From assembly GCA_946479705.1 (NCBI GenBank), contig CAMLHI010000115.1, positions 1 to 6,627 on the forward strand: 6,627 nt of DNA. The letters are read 5' to 3'. This DNA is from an uncultured Oxalobacteraceae bacterium. Lineage in GTDB: Bacteria; Pseudomonadota; Gammaproteobacteria; Burkholderiales; Burkholderiaceae. The notes under the pieces are model-generated. The model saw only the letters and a program-made list of their open reading frames with translations. It was not told where the DNA came from and did no database searches. Made by a program: the position numbers and the translations under genes. This document shows, one piece after another, positions 1-5,647 of this stretch; position 1 is the stretch's first letter; every line of letters starts with the position of its first letter.

Positions 1-1002
1 ATCACCAAGGGTCCCAACAAGAAGCGCCAGAACCTGGGCATCTACCGCCAGCAGGTGCTGGGGCCGAACAAGGTCATCATGCGCTGGCTGGCGCACCGGG
101 GCGGGGCGCTCGATTTCCGCGAACACGCCATCGCCACCAAGGGCCAGCCCTATCCGGTGGCTGTCGCGCTGGGCGCCGATCCGGCCACCATCCTGGGCGC
201 GGTCACGCCGGTGCCGGACAGCCTGTCCGAATACCAGTTCGCCGGCCTGCTGCGCGGCAGCCGCACGGTGCTGACCAAGGCCATCGGCAGCGAGCTGCGC
301 GTGCCGGCGTCCAGCGAGATCGTGCTCGAAGGGCATATCTACCCGGACCCCAGCCACCCGAGCGGCTACGAGCACGCGCTCGAAGGACCCTACGGCGACC
401 ATACCGGCTATTACAATGAGCAGGACAGCTTCCCGGTCTTCACCATCGACCGCATCACCATGCGGCGCGATCCGATCTACCACTCCACCTACACCGGCAA
501 GCCGCCCGACGAGCCGGCCGTGCTGGGCGTGGCGCTCAACGAAGTGTTCATTCCGCTGCTGCAAAAGCAGTTCAGCGAAATCACCGACTTCTATCTGCCG
601 CCGGAAGGCTGCAGCTACCGCATGGCCGTGGTGCAGATGAAGAAGCAATACGCCGGCCACGCCAAGCGCGTCATGTTCGGCGTGTGGAGCTTCCTGCGCC
701 AGTTCATGTATACCAAGTTCATCGTGGTGGTCGACGAGGACGTCAACATTCGCGACTGGAAGGAAGTCATCTGGGCCATTACCACGCGCGTCGACCCGAC
801 CCGCGACACCACCCTGGTCGACAACACCCCCATCGATTACCTGGACTTCGCCTCGCCGGTCAGCGGGCTGGGCAGCAAGATGGGTATCGACGCGACCAAC
901 AAGTGGCCCGGCGAAACCAGCCGCGAGTGGGGCACCACCATCGCCATGACGCCAGAAGTGAAGGCGCGCGTGGACGCCATCTGGGGCGAGTTGGGAATTT
1001 GA
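1..1002 (+). CDS. ubiD: UbiD family 4-hydroxy-3-polyprenylbenzoate decarboxylase (3' part)
   Basis: The gene is open at the left edge: the frame runs from base 1 to a TGA at 1000-1002, giving 333 C-terminal residues of a family usually near 490-500. It decarboxylates 3-polyprenyl-4-hydroxybenzoate in ubiquinone synthesis, using the prenylated FMN made by UbiX. Seen in the fragment: NLGIYRQQ (Asn11) and LAHRGGALD (His32), then LSEYQFAG (Glu77); by comparison with Fdc1/UbiD these are the expected metal and cofactor ligands. [11 protein letters not shown] follows, with Glu128 and Asp133 in the catalytic acid positions. Asp in the second position, where fungal Fdc1 has Glu, is the E. coli UbiD pattern. 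The C-terminal part carries [26 protein letters not shown] and DATNKWPGE, close to remembered E. coli UbiD. The GTG at 55 is internal and not a start. The protein should be cytosolic. The assignment is firm; substrate specificity is inferred from similarity. Confidence 0.95.
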   Translation: MTKGPNKKRQNLGIYRQQVLGPNKVIMRWLAHRGGALDFREHAIATKGQPYPVAVALGADPATILGAVTPVPDSLSEYQFAGLLRGSRTVLTKAIGSELRVPASSEIVLEGHIYPDPSHPSGYEHALEGPYGDHTGYYNEQDSFPVFTIDRITMRRDPIYHSTYTGKPPDEPAVLGVALNEVFIPLLQKQFSEITDFYLPPEGCSYRMAVVQMKKQYAGHAKRVMFGVWSFLRQFMYTKFIVVVDEDVNIRDWKEVIWAITTRVDPTRDTTLVDNTPIDYLDFASPVSGLGSKMGIDATNKWPGETSREWGTTIAMTPEVKARVDAIWGELGI

Positions 1003-1032
1003 TTGGTGGGCAGGGCCAAGCTGCGCTATAAT
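1003..1032 (+). promoter_or_regulatory. Probable sigma-70 promoter of the SRP RNA gene
   Basis: A perfect -10 hexamer TATAAT lies at 1027-1032. A weak -35 candidate TTGGTG (3 of 6 consensus bases) lies at 1003-1008, immediately after the ubiD stop codon, with an 18-base spacer. Transcription would begin about 7-8 bases downstream, near 1039-1041, which coincides with the 5' end of the closing stem of the SRP RNA. That agreement between promoter and RNA end is the main support. Confidence 0.75.
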
Positions 1033-1039
1033 GCGAGCT

Positions 1040-1137
1040 GGCGGGCCCCTGCGCATTGTGGCATGGCTAACCTGGTCAGGTCGGGAACGAAGCAGCCACG
1101 GCCGTTCACCGCAAGTGCCGCAGATCAGGCTCGCCTC
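1040..1137 (+). ncRNA. ffs: Small (4.5S-type) signal recognition particle RNA
   Basis: This is the RNA scaffold of the bacterial SRP, which binds Ffh and FtsY and targets nascent membrane proteins to the Sec translocon. The conserved apical domain is clear: GGTCAGGTC, a GGAA tetraloop at 1084-1087, then GAAGCAGCC, the asymmetric-loop strand bound by the Ffh M domain. The rest folds as one long rod. GGCGGGCC (1040-1047) pairs with GGCTCGCC (1128-1135), CTGCG (1049-1053) with CGCAG (1119-1123), and TTGTGG (1056-1061) with CCGCAA (1109-1114, one G-U). The length near 98 nt is typical of short proteobacterial SRP RNAs that lack an Alu domain. The 3' end is uncertain by a few bases; the closing stem followed by a short T-rich stretch (TCTTT) may act as its terminator. 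It lies between ubiD and dnaX. Confidence 0.93.
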
Positions 1138-1313
1138 TTTCGATCTCTTCCCCAGTATTTTCCGCTGTATTCCTGCCGTCGTTCCCGCCGTCGCTCCCTC
1201 AGCCATTCCAGCATCGCCGCCGTGGTTTCGCGTTCGCGCGGGCTCTTGCTACAATGGCCGTTTGGTGGCCGGTGAAAGCCCGCCGGGTTCGCTCTTCTAC
1301 GGTAAAATCCAGC
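1138..1313 (+). promoter_or_regulatory. dnaX leader with probable extended -10 promoter (TGC-TACAAT at 1247-1255)
   Basis: This stretch between the SRP RNA and dnaX has no convincing gene. An extended -10 element, TGC plus TACAAT, lies at 1247-1255; upstream only a poor -35 (TTTCGC, 1226-1231) is visible, which suits an extended -10 promoter. A start near 1262 would give a leader of about 52 nt. The leader contains a GC-rich patch (GGCCGG and CCGCCGG, 1267-1287) that could form a small hairpin. No strong Shine-Dalgarno sequence precedes the ATG at 1314. A two-copy tandem 12-base repeat sits at 1175-1198. Confidence 0.5.
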
Positions 1314-3389
1314 ATGTCCTATCAAGTCCTCGCCCGCAAATACCGTCCCAAGAATTTCGACACGCTCGTCGGCCAGGAGCACGTGGTGCGCGCGCTCACG
1401 CACGCCCTCGGCACCGGCCGGTTGCACCATGCGTATCTGTTTACCGGCACGCGCGGCGTCGGCAAGACCACCCTGTCGCGCATCCTGGCCAAGTCGCTCA
1501 ACTGCATCGGCCCGGACGGCGCTGGCGGCGTGACCGCCACGCCCTGCGGCGCATGCGAAGCCTGCACCGCCATCGATGCCGGCCGCTTTGTCGACTACAT
1601 CGAGATGGACGCGGCCTCGAACCGCGGCGTCGACGAGATGGCCCAGCTGCTCGAGCAGGCCGTGTACGCGCCATCGAACGCGCGCTTCAAGGTCTACATG
1701 ATCGACGAAGTCCACATGCTGACCAATCATGCTTTCAACAGCATGCTCAAGACGCTGGAAGAGCCGCCGCCGCACGTCAAGTTCATCCTGGCCACCACCG
1801 ACCCGCAAAAGATCCCGGTCACGGTGCTGTCGCGCTGCCTGCAGTTCAACCTCAAGCAGATGCCGCCGGGGCACATCGTCAGCCACCTTGACAACATCCT
1901 CGGCCAGGAAGGCATCGCCTTCGAACAGCCGGCCCTGCGCCTGCTGGCCCAGGGCGCGCACGGCTCGATGCGCGACGCGCTCTCGCTGACCGACCAGGCC
2001 ATCGCCTACGCGGCCGGCCAGGTCACGCTCGAAGCGGTGCAGGGCATGCTGGGCGCGCTCGACCAGTCCTATCTAGTGCGCCTGCTCGACGCCCTGATCG
2101 CGCAGGACGGCGCCGACCTGATGGCGGTGGCCGATGAAATGGCCAGCCGCAGCCTGTCCTACAACGGCGCGCTGCAGGATCTCGGCACCTTGCTGCACCG
2201 GATCGCGCTGGCGCAAAGCGTGCCCTCGGCCCTGCCCGAAGACTTGCCCGAACTGGCCGACATCGTGCGTCTCGCGGCCGCCTTCGATGCCCAGGAAGTG
2301 CAGCTGTATTATCAGATCGCCGTCCACGGCCGCAATGAGATCGGCCTGGCGCCGGACGAATACGCCGGCTTCACCATGACCCTGCTGCGCATGCTGGCCT
2401 TCCGTCCCGGGAACGGCGGCGCGGAAGGCGTGGCGCCGGCCGGCCCGGCCAGTGCGCGTCCCGTGACGCCGGCTCCGCGCGCGATGCCTGCCGCGCCGGC
2501 TCCTGCGCCCGCGCGCACTGCCGCCCCGGCACCCGCCGCGCCGCAGGCAATGGCGCCAGCCGCACCGCAGGCAGCCGCACCGGCGCCATCTCCCGCGCGC
2601 AGTTCCGCGCGCGCGGCCATCGACGCCGCGCTCGAAGCGGCGCGCGCGGCCAGCCGCAGCCCCGGTTCGACGCCGCGCCGGCCCGCCGCCGAGGCACCCC
2701 CGCCGGCGCCCGCGCCGATGCCGGCCGCAGCGCCGCCAGTGGCCGCGCAGCCGGCCGCCGCACCCGCGCAAGCCGCGGCGGCACCGCCATGGGAGCAGCC
2801 GGCCCAGGCGCGCATGCAGCAGGAAGAGGAAGATGACGGTCCCCCCTCGTGGGTGACCGAATTTTCCGATGACACCGCCGTAGCCGAAGAAACCGCTGTC
2901 GTAGCGGCGCCCGTGGTGGCGCGCGCGCCGGCCGTCGAGCGTCCGCCCTACGTGATCACGCCGGTGCCCGAGATCGATTGGGATGGCAACTGGCCCGGCC
3001 TGGCCGCGACCCTGCCGCTGCGCGGCGTGGCCCAGCAGCTGGCTTTCCAGACCCAGCTCGTCTCGTGCGGCGTGGACGGCAAGGTGACCACCTTCCGCCT
3101 GCGCGTGCCGATCGATACGCTGCGCGCCAGCGGCAATACCGAGAAGCTGTGCGCCGCGCTGCAGGAGCGTTTCACCGAAACCAAGGTGCATGTCGAGATC
3201 GACATCGGCCAGGTCTGGTACACCGCCAGCGCGGAAGCCCAGGCTTACCGCGAAGAGTGTCAGCGTCAGGCCGACGAGGTCGTCGCCAGCGATCCGTTTG
3301 TCCAGGAACTGGCCAGCGCCTTTGGCGCCTTCGTGGTGCCCGGCTCGATCCGGCCGCCGGCCACTGGCGCGGCCTCGGCATCCGCCTGA
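1314..3389 (+). CDS. dnaX: DNA polymerase III clamp-loader subunit tau (gamma/tau), DnaX
   Basis: A 691-residue AAA+ ATPase of the clamp-loader complex; it opens and loads the beta clamp and, through tau's C-terminus, couples polymerase cores and the DnaB helicase. The start at 1314 gives the family N-terminus MSYQVLARKYRP; an in-frame ATG at 1254 would add 20 unconserved residues and lies inside the likely -10 element. Seen: Walker A GTRGVGKT (residues 45-52); zinc cysteines C64, C78, C81 and C84; Walker B with DEVH (131-134); sensor 1 ATTD (160-163); arginine finger in SRC (R174); sensor 2 GSMRDALSL (R220). The collar domain III runs to about residue 365. A Pro/Ala-rich linker occupies about 366-510, followed by the C-terminal domain from about 545 expected to bind DnaE alpha. 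The zinc loop has five more residues than in E. coli. No A6G slippery heptamer is present. ybaB follows after 36 bases, so cotranscription is likely. Confidence 0.97.
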   Translation: MSYQVLARKYRPKNFDTLVGQEHVVRALTHALGTGRLHHAYLFTGTRGVGKTTLSRILAKSLNCIGPDGAGGVTATPCGACEACTAIDAGRFVDYIEMDAASNRGVDEMAQLLEQAVYAPSNARFKVYMIDEVHMLTNHAFNSMLKTLEEPPPHVKFILATTDPQKIPVTVLSRCLQFNLKQMPPGHIVSHLDNILGQEGIAFEQPALRLLAQGAHGSMRDALSLTDQAIAYAAGQVTLEAVQGMLGALDQSYLVRLLDALIAQDGADLMAVADEMASRSLSYNGALQDLGTLLHRIALAQSVPSALPEDLPELADIVRLAAAFDAQEVQLYYQIAVHGRNEIGLAPDEYAGFTMTLLRMLAFRPGNGGAEGVAPAGPASARPVTPAPRAMPAAPAPAPARTAAPAPAAPQAMAPAAPQAAAPAPSPARSSARAAIDAALEAARAASRSPGSTPRRPAAEAPPPAPAPMPAAAPPVAAQPAAAPAQAAAAPPWEQPAQARMQQEEEDDGPPSWVTEFSDDTAVAEETAVVAAPVVARAPAVERPPYVITPVPEIDWDGNWPGLAATLPLRGVAQQLAFQTQLVSCGVDGKVTTFRLRVPIDTLRASGNTEKLCAALQERFTETKVHVEIDIGQVWYTASAEAQAYREECQRQADEVVASDPFVQELASAFGAFVVPGSIRPPATGAASASA
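2410..2845 (+). other. Pro/Ala-rich linker segment within DnaX
   Basis: Codons for about residues 366-510 of DnaX encode a low-complexity run dominated by alanine and proline with scattered arginine. It includes a short segment, roughly AIDAALEAARAASRS, that could be helical. It separates the ATPase/collar part from the C-terminal tau domains and is probably a flexible tether. The extreme GC content here also creates long open frames on the opposite strand and in other frames that are not genes. Domain boundaries are approximate. Confidence 0.8.
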
Positions 3390-3413
3390 TCCATCCCCCA
3401 CTCACTAAATGTC

Positions 3414-3418
3414 GGAGA
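3414..3418 (+). promoter_or_regulatory. Ribosome binding site of ybaB
   Basis: GGAGA lies seven bases before the ATG at 3426 and ten before the second in-frame ATG at 3429. It is the clearest Shine-Dalgarno sequence in the window. The spacing favours the first ATG slightly, although either could be used. Confidence 0.75.
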
Positions 3419-3425
3419 ACCTACC

Positions 3426-3752
3426 ATGATGAAGAACCAGCTCGCAGGCTTGATGAAACAGGCGCAAGCCATGCAGGACAATATGAAGAAGGCCCAGGAA
3501 CAGCTGGCCTCGATCGAAGTCGAAGGCCAGTCCGGCGCCGGCCTGGTGAAGGTCGTCATGACCTGCAAGAACGACGTCAAGCGCGTCTCGATCGATCCGT
3601 CGCTGCTGGCCGACGACAAGGACATGCTGGAAGACCTGGTGGCCGCGGCCTTCAACGACGCGGTGCGCAAGGCCGAAGCCACGTCGGCCGAAAAGATGGG
3701 CGGCCTGACCGCCGGCATGCAGCTGCCGCCTGGCTTCAAGATGCCGTTCTGA
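3426..3752 (+). CDS. ybaB: YbaB/EbfC family nucleoid-associated protein
   Basis: A 108-residue protein, close to the usual family length (E. coli YbaB, 109). Members form homodimers that bind DNA and are thought to help shape the nucleoid; the link to the recombination protein RecR encoded next door rests mainly on gene order. Visible features are the N-terminal amphipathic helix [22 protein letters not shown], a central beta-sheet part containing [18 protein letters not shown] and [11 protein letters not shown], a helix [16 protein letters not shown], and the typical C-terminal tail [17 protein letters not shown]. The gene starts MM; the ribosome binding site GGAGA supports the first Met. 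It sits between dnaX and recR, with a single base separating its stop codon from the recR start. Confidence 0.95.
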   Translation: MMKNQLAGLMKQAQAMQDNMKKAQEQLASIEVEGQSGAGLVKVVMTCKNDVKRVSIDPSLLADDKDMLEDLVAAAFNDAVRKAEATSAEKMGGLTAGMQLPPGFKMPF

Positions 3753-3753
3753 G

Positions 3754-4344
3754 ATGTCCAAGTCGCTCGACTTCCTGACCGAAGCGCTGCGGCGCTTGCC
3801 CGGCGTCGGTCCGAAGTCGGCGCAGCGCATGGCCTTCCACCTGCTGCAGCACGACCGCGAGGGCGCCGAGATGCTGTCTCGCGCGCTGTACCAGGCGGTC
3901 GACACGGTGCACCACTGCGCGCTCTGTAATACCTTCTCCGAAACCGAAGTGTGCGACGTCTGCCTCGACGAGGCGCGCGACCGCGCCCTGCTGTGCGTGG
4001 TCGAAACGCCCGCCGACCAGCTGATGATCGAACAGACCCTCACCTACAAGGGCCTGTACTTCGTGCTGATGGGGCGCCTGTCGCCGCTGGACGGTATCGG
4101 CCCCAAGGACATCCATCTCGACAAACTGATCGCGCGCGCGGCCGACGGCGTGGTGGGCGAAGTGGTCCTGGCGACCAACTTCACCAACGAAGGCGAGGCC
4201 ACCGCGCACTACATCAGCGAGATGCTCAAGGCGCGCGGGCTGCGCGTGAGCCGGCTGGCGCGCGGCGTGCCGGTCGGCGGCGAGCTCGAATATGTCGACG
4301 CCGGCACCATCGCGCGCGCCATGCTCGACCGCCGTTCCACCTGA
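3754..4344 (+). CDS. recR: Recombination mediator protein RecR
   Basis: RecR acts with RecF and RecO to load RecA onto SSB-coated single-stranded gaps. The 196-residue product matches the normal family length of about 200. Domains in order: N-terminal helix-hairpin-helix with [20 protein letters not shown] (residues 12-31); a four-cysteine zinc site C55, C58, C67, C70; a Toprim domain from about residue 78 ([15 protein letters not shown]), including the typical [16 protein letters not shown] and [12 protein letters not shown] segments; and the C-terminal segment [19 protein letters not shown]. The stop codon of ybaB and this ATG are separated by one base (TGAGATG), and no strong Shine-Dalgarno is evident, so translation is probably coupled to ybaB. 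All key residues appear intact. Confidence 0.97.
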   Translation: MSKSLDFLTEALRRLPGVGPKSAQRMAFHLLQHDREGAEMLSRALYQAVDTVHHCALCNTFSETEVCDVCLDEARDRALLCVVETPADQLMIEQTLTYKGLYFVLMGRLSPLDGIGPKDIHLDKLIARAADGVVGEVVLATNFTNEGEATAHYISEMLKARGLRVSRLARGVPVGGELEYVDAGTIARAMLDRRST

Positions 4345-4366
4345 CTGAACTACTGACTATTCATCG

Positions 4367-5563
4367 ATGACTACTTCCACTGGAGCTCTGGCCGGCGTCA
4401 AGGTGCTCGAACTGGGCACGCTGATCGCCGGTCCTTTCTGCGCGCGGGTGCTGGGCGAATTCGGCGCCGACGTGATCAAGATCGAGGCGCCCGATGGCGG
4501 CGACCCGATCCGCCACTGGCGCGTTCTCAAGGACGGCACCTCGCTGTGGTGGTCGGTCCAGTCGCGCAACAAGAAGAGCCTCACGCTCAACATGAAGCAC
4601 CCGAGCGGGCGCGCGATCGCCAAGCGGCTGGCGCTGGAGGCCGACATCATTGTCGAGAACTACCGCCCCGGCGTGCTGGAAAAGTGGGGCATCGGCTACG
4701 AAGACCTCAAGCGCGAGAACCCGCGCGCGATCATGGTGCGCCTGTCCGGCTTCGGCCAGAGCGGGCCGATGAAGGACCAGCCGGGCTTCGGCGCCATCGG
4801 CGAATCGATGGGCGGACTGCGCTACGTGTCGGGCCATCCGGACCGTCCGCCGCTGCGCGTGGGCGTGTCGATCGGCGACTCGGTGGCGGCCCTGCACGGC
4901 GTGATCGGCGCGCTGGCCGCGCTGCGCCACCGCGACCAGACCGGCGAAGGGCAGATGATCGACGTGGCCCTGTATGAAGCGGTGTTCAACATGATGGAAT
5001 CGCTGGTGCCGGAATACGATCATGCCGGCGTGGTGCGCGAACGCACCGGCGGCGCGCTGCCTGGCATCGTGCCATCGAATACCTACACCACCAGCGACGG
5101 CCAGAACATCGTCATCGCCGGCAATGGCGACGCGATCTTCAAGCGCCTGATGCTGGCCATGGGCCGCATCGATCTGGCCGGCGACCCGCAACTGGCGCGC
5201 AATGACGGCAGGGTGCCGCGCGCGGCCGAGATCGACGCCGCCATCCAGGGCTGGTGCGACACCCAGACCATCGACGCGGCGCTGGCGACCCTGCAGGCGG
5301 CCGACGTCCCGGCCGGCAAGATCTATTCGGTGCGCGACATGATGAGCGACCCGCAGTACCTGGCGCGCGGCATGTTCGAACAGCACCAGTTCGCCGACGG
5401 CACGCCGGTCAAGATGCCGGCCATCACGCCGAAACTGTCGGCCACGCCGGGACAGACGCGCTGGCTCGGTCCCACGCTGGGCCAGCACAACGAGGAAATA
5501 CTGCAACAGCTCGGTTACACCTGCGAAGACATTGCCGCATTGAGAAAAGACGGCGTACTGTAA
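4367..5563 (+). CDS. Class III (CaiB/BaiF family) CoA-transferase, substrate unknown
   Basis: A 398-residue protein of the usual family length. Class III CoA-transferases move CoA between acyl-CoA and a carboxylate through an aspartyl anhydride intermediate, acting as interlocked dimers in the cytosol. Seen: the N-terminal fold GVKVLELGTLIAGPFCARVLGEFGADVIKIE in pieces (residues 10-40), EADIIVENYRPG (91-102), RLSGFGQSGP (125-134), then GVSIGDSVAALHG with Asp171 in the position of the catalytic aspartate (Asp169 in formyl-CoA transferase), followed by GEGQMIDVALYEA. The substrate cannot be read from the sequence; the sequence is consistent with formyl-, succinyl- or dicarboxyl-CoA transferases, and the general look recalls succinyl-CoA:glutarate (SUGCT-type) enzymes, but this is weak. 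It begins 22 bases after recR without a clear promoter or Shine-Dalgarno, so readthrough from the dnaX operon is likely. Confidence 0.9.
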   Translation: MTTSTGALAGVKVLELGTLIAGPFCARVLGEFGADVIKIEAPDGGDPIRHWRVLKDGTSLWWSVQSRNKKSLTLNMKHPSGRAIAKRLALEADIIVENYRPGVLEKWGIGYEDLKRENPRAIMVRLSGFGQSGPMKDQPGFGAIGESMGGLRYVSGHPDRPPLRVGVSIGDSVAALHGVIGALAALRHRDQTGEGQMIDVALYEAVFNMMESLVPEYDHAGVVRERTGGALPGIVPSNTYTTSDGQNIVIAGNGDAIFKRLMLAMGRIDLAGDPQLARNDGRVPRAAEIDAAIQGWCDTQTIDAALATLQAADVPAGKIYSVRDMMSDPQYLARGMFEQHQFADGTPVKMPAITPKLSATPGQTRWLGPTLGQHNEEILQQLGYTCEDIAALRKDGVL

Positions 5564-5613
5564 GGCGCTCCGGCGCACCTTGCGTGCGCTCAAACGGCGC
5601 AAGCCAAGCGTTT

Positions 5614-5621
5614 GCTATCGT
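5614..5621 (+). promoter_or_regulatory. Possible extended -10 element upstream of the glycosyltransferase
   Basis: TGC followed by TATCGT (4 of 6 consensus bases) sits 26 bases before the ATG at 5648. It has the same TGC-TA form as the proposed dnaX promoter, but no recognisable -35 lies 16-18 bases upstream. If used, the transcript would start near 5628, giving a leader of about 20 nt. This is a weak call. Confidence 0.25.
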
Positions 5622-5644
5622 GAGTTCACACAATACGGACTCAC
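5620..5644 (+). repeat. Inverted repeat just upstream of the glycosyltransferase start
   Basis: GTGAGTTC (5620-5627) and GGACTCAC (5637-5644) are complementary over eight positions with one G-U pair; the outer six (GTGAGT/ACTCAC) are a perfect inverted repeat. The loop is nine bases. The right arm contains GGA (5637-5639), the only Shine-Dalgarno-like bases before the ATG at 5648. In RNA the stem would hide that site; in DNA it could be an operator-like palindrome. Which of these, if either, is real cannot be decided from sequence. Confidence 0.45.
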
Positions 5645-5647
5645 AGC

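Noticed and set aside
55..57. GTG at 55 as the start of the first gene
   Set aside because: The UbiD-like frame continues upstream to base 1 with conserved NLGIYRQQ, so the gene is truncated by the window and this codon is internal.
1303..1308. TAAAAT just before the dnaX ATG as a -10 element
   Set aside because: It would start transcription at or beyond the ATG at 1314, and no -35 lies at the right distance; the extended -10 at 1247-1255 is better.
1031..1891. 286-codon plus-strand frame covering ffs and early dnaX
   Set aside because: It runs through the SRP RNA and then a wrong frame of dnaX; the translation is Arg-rich nonsense.
1125..1961. 278-codon minus-strand frame over the dnaX start and leader
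   Set aside because: It overlaps the conserved ATPase core of DnaX and shows no motifs of its own.
2073..3401. 442-codon open frame on the minus strand opposite dnaX
   Set aside because: It is entirely antisense to a firmly identified dnaX, its translation is low-complexity Arg/Gly-rich with no recognisable domain, and it follows from the codon bias of GC-rich DNA.
2978..3778. 266-codon plus-strand frame over the dnaX end and ybaB
   Set aside because: It is an out-of-frame shadow of two recognised genes, rich in Arg, Gly and Asp.
4361..5602. 413-codon open frame on the minus strand opposite the CoA-transferase
   Set aside because: It mirrors almost exactly the coding gene, is rich in Arg, His and Ala without a recognisable domain, and is explained by GC codon bias.
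5562..5603. Possible terminator after the CoA-transferase
   Set aside because: Two small imperfect inverted repeats exist (AAGG...CCTT at 5562-5581 and CTTGCG/CGCAAG at 5579-5603), but they overlap, have short stems, and neither is followed by a T run, so an intrinsic terminator is not supported.
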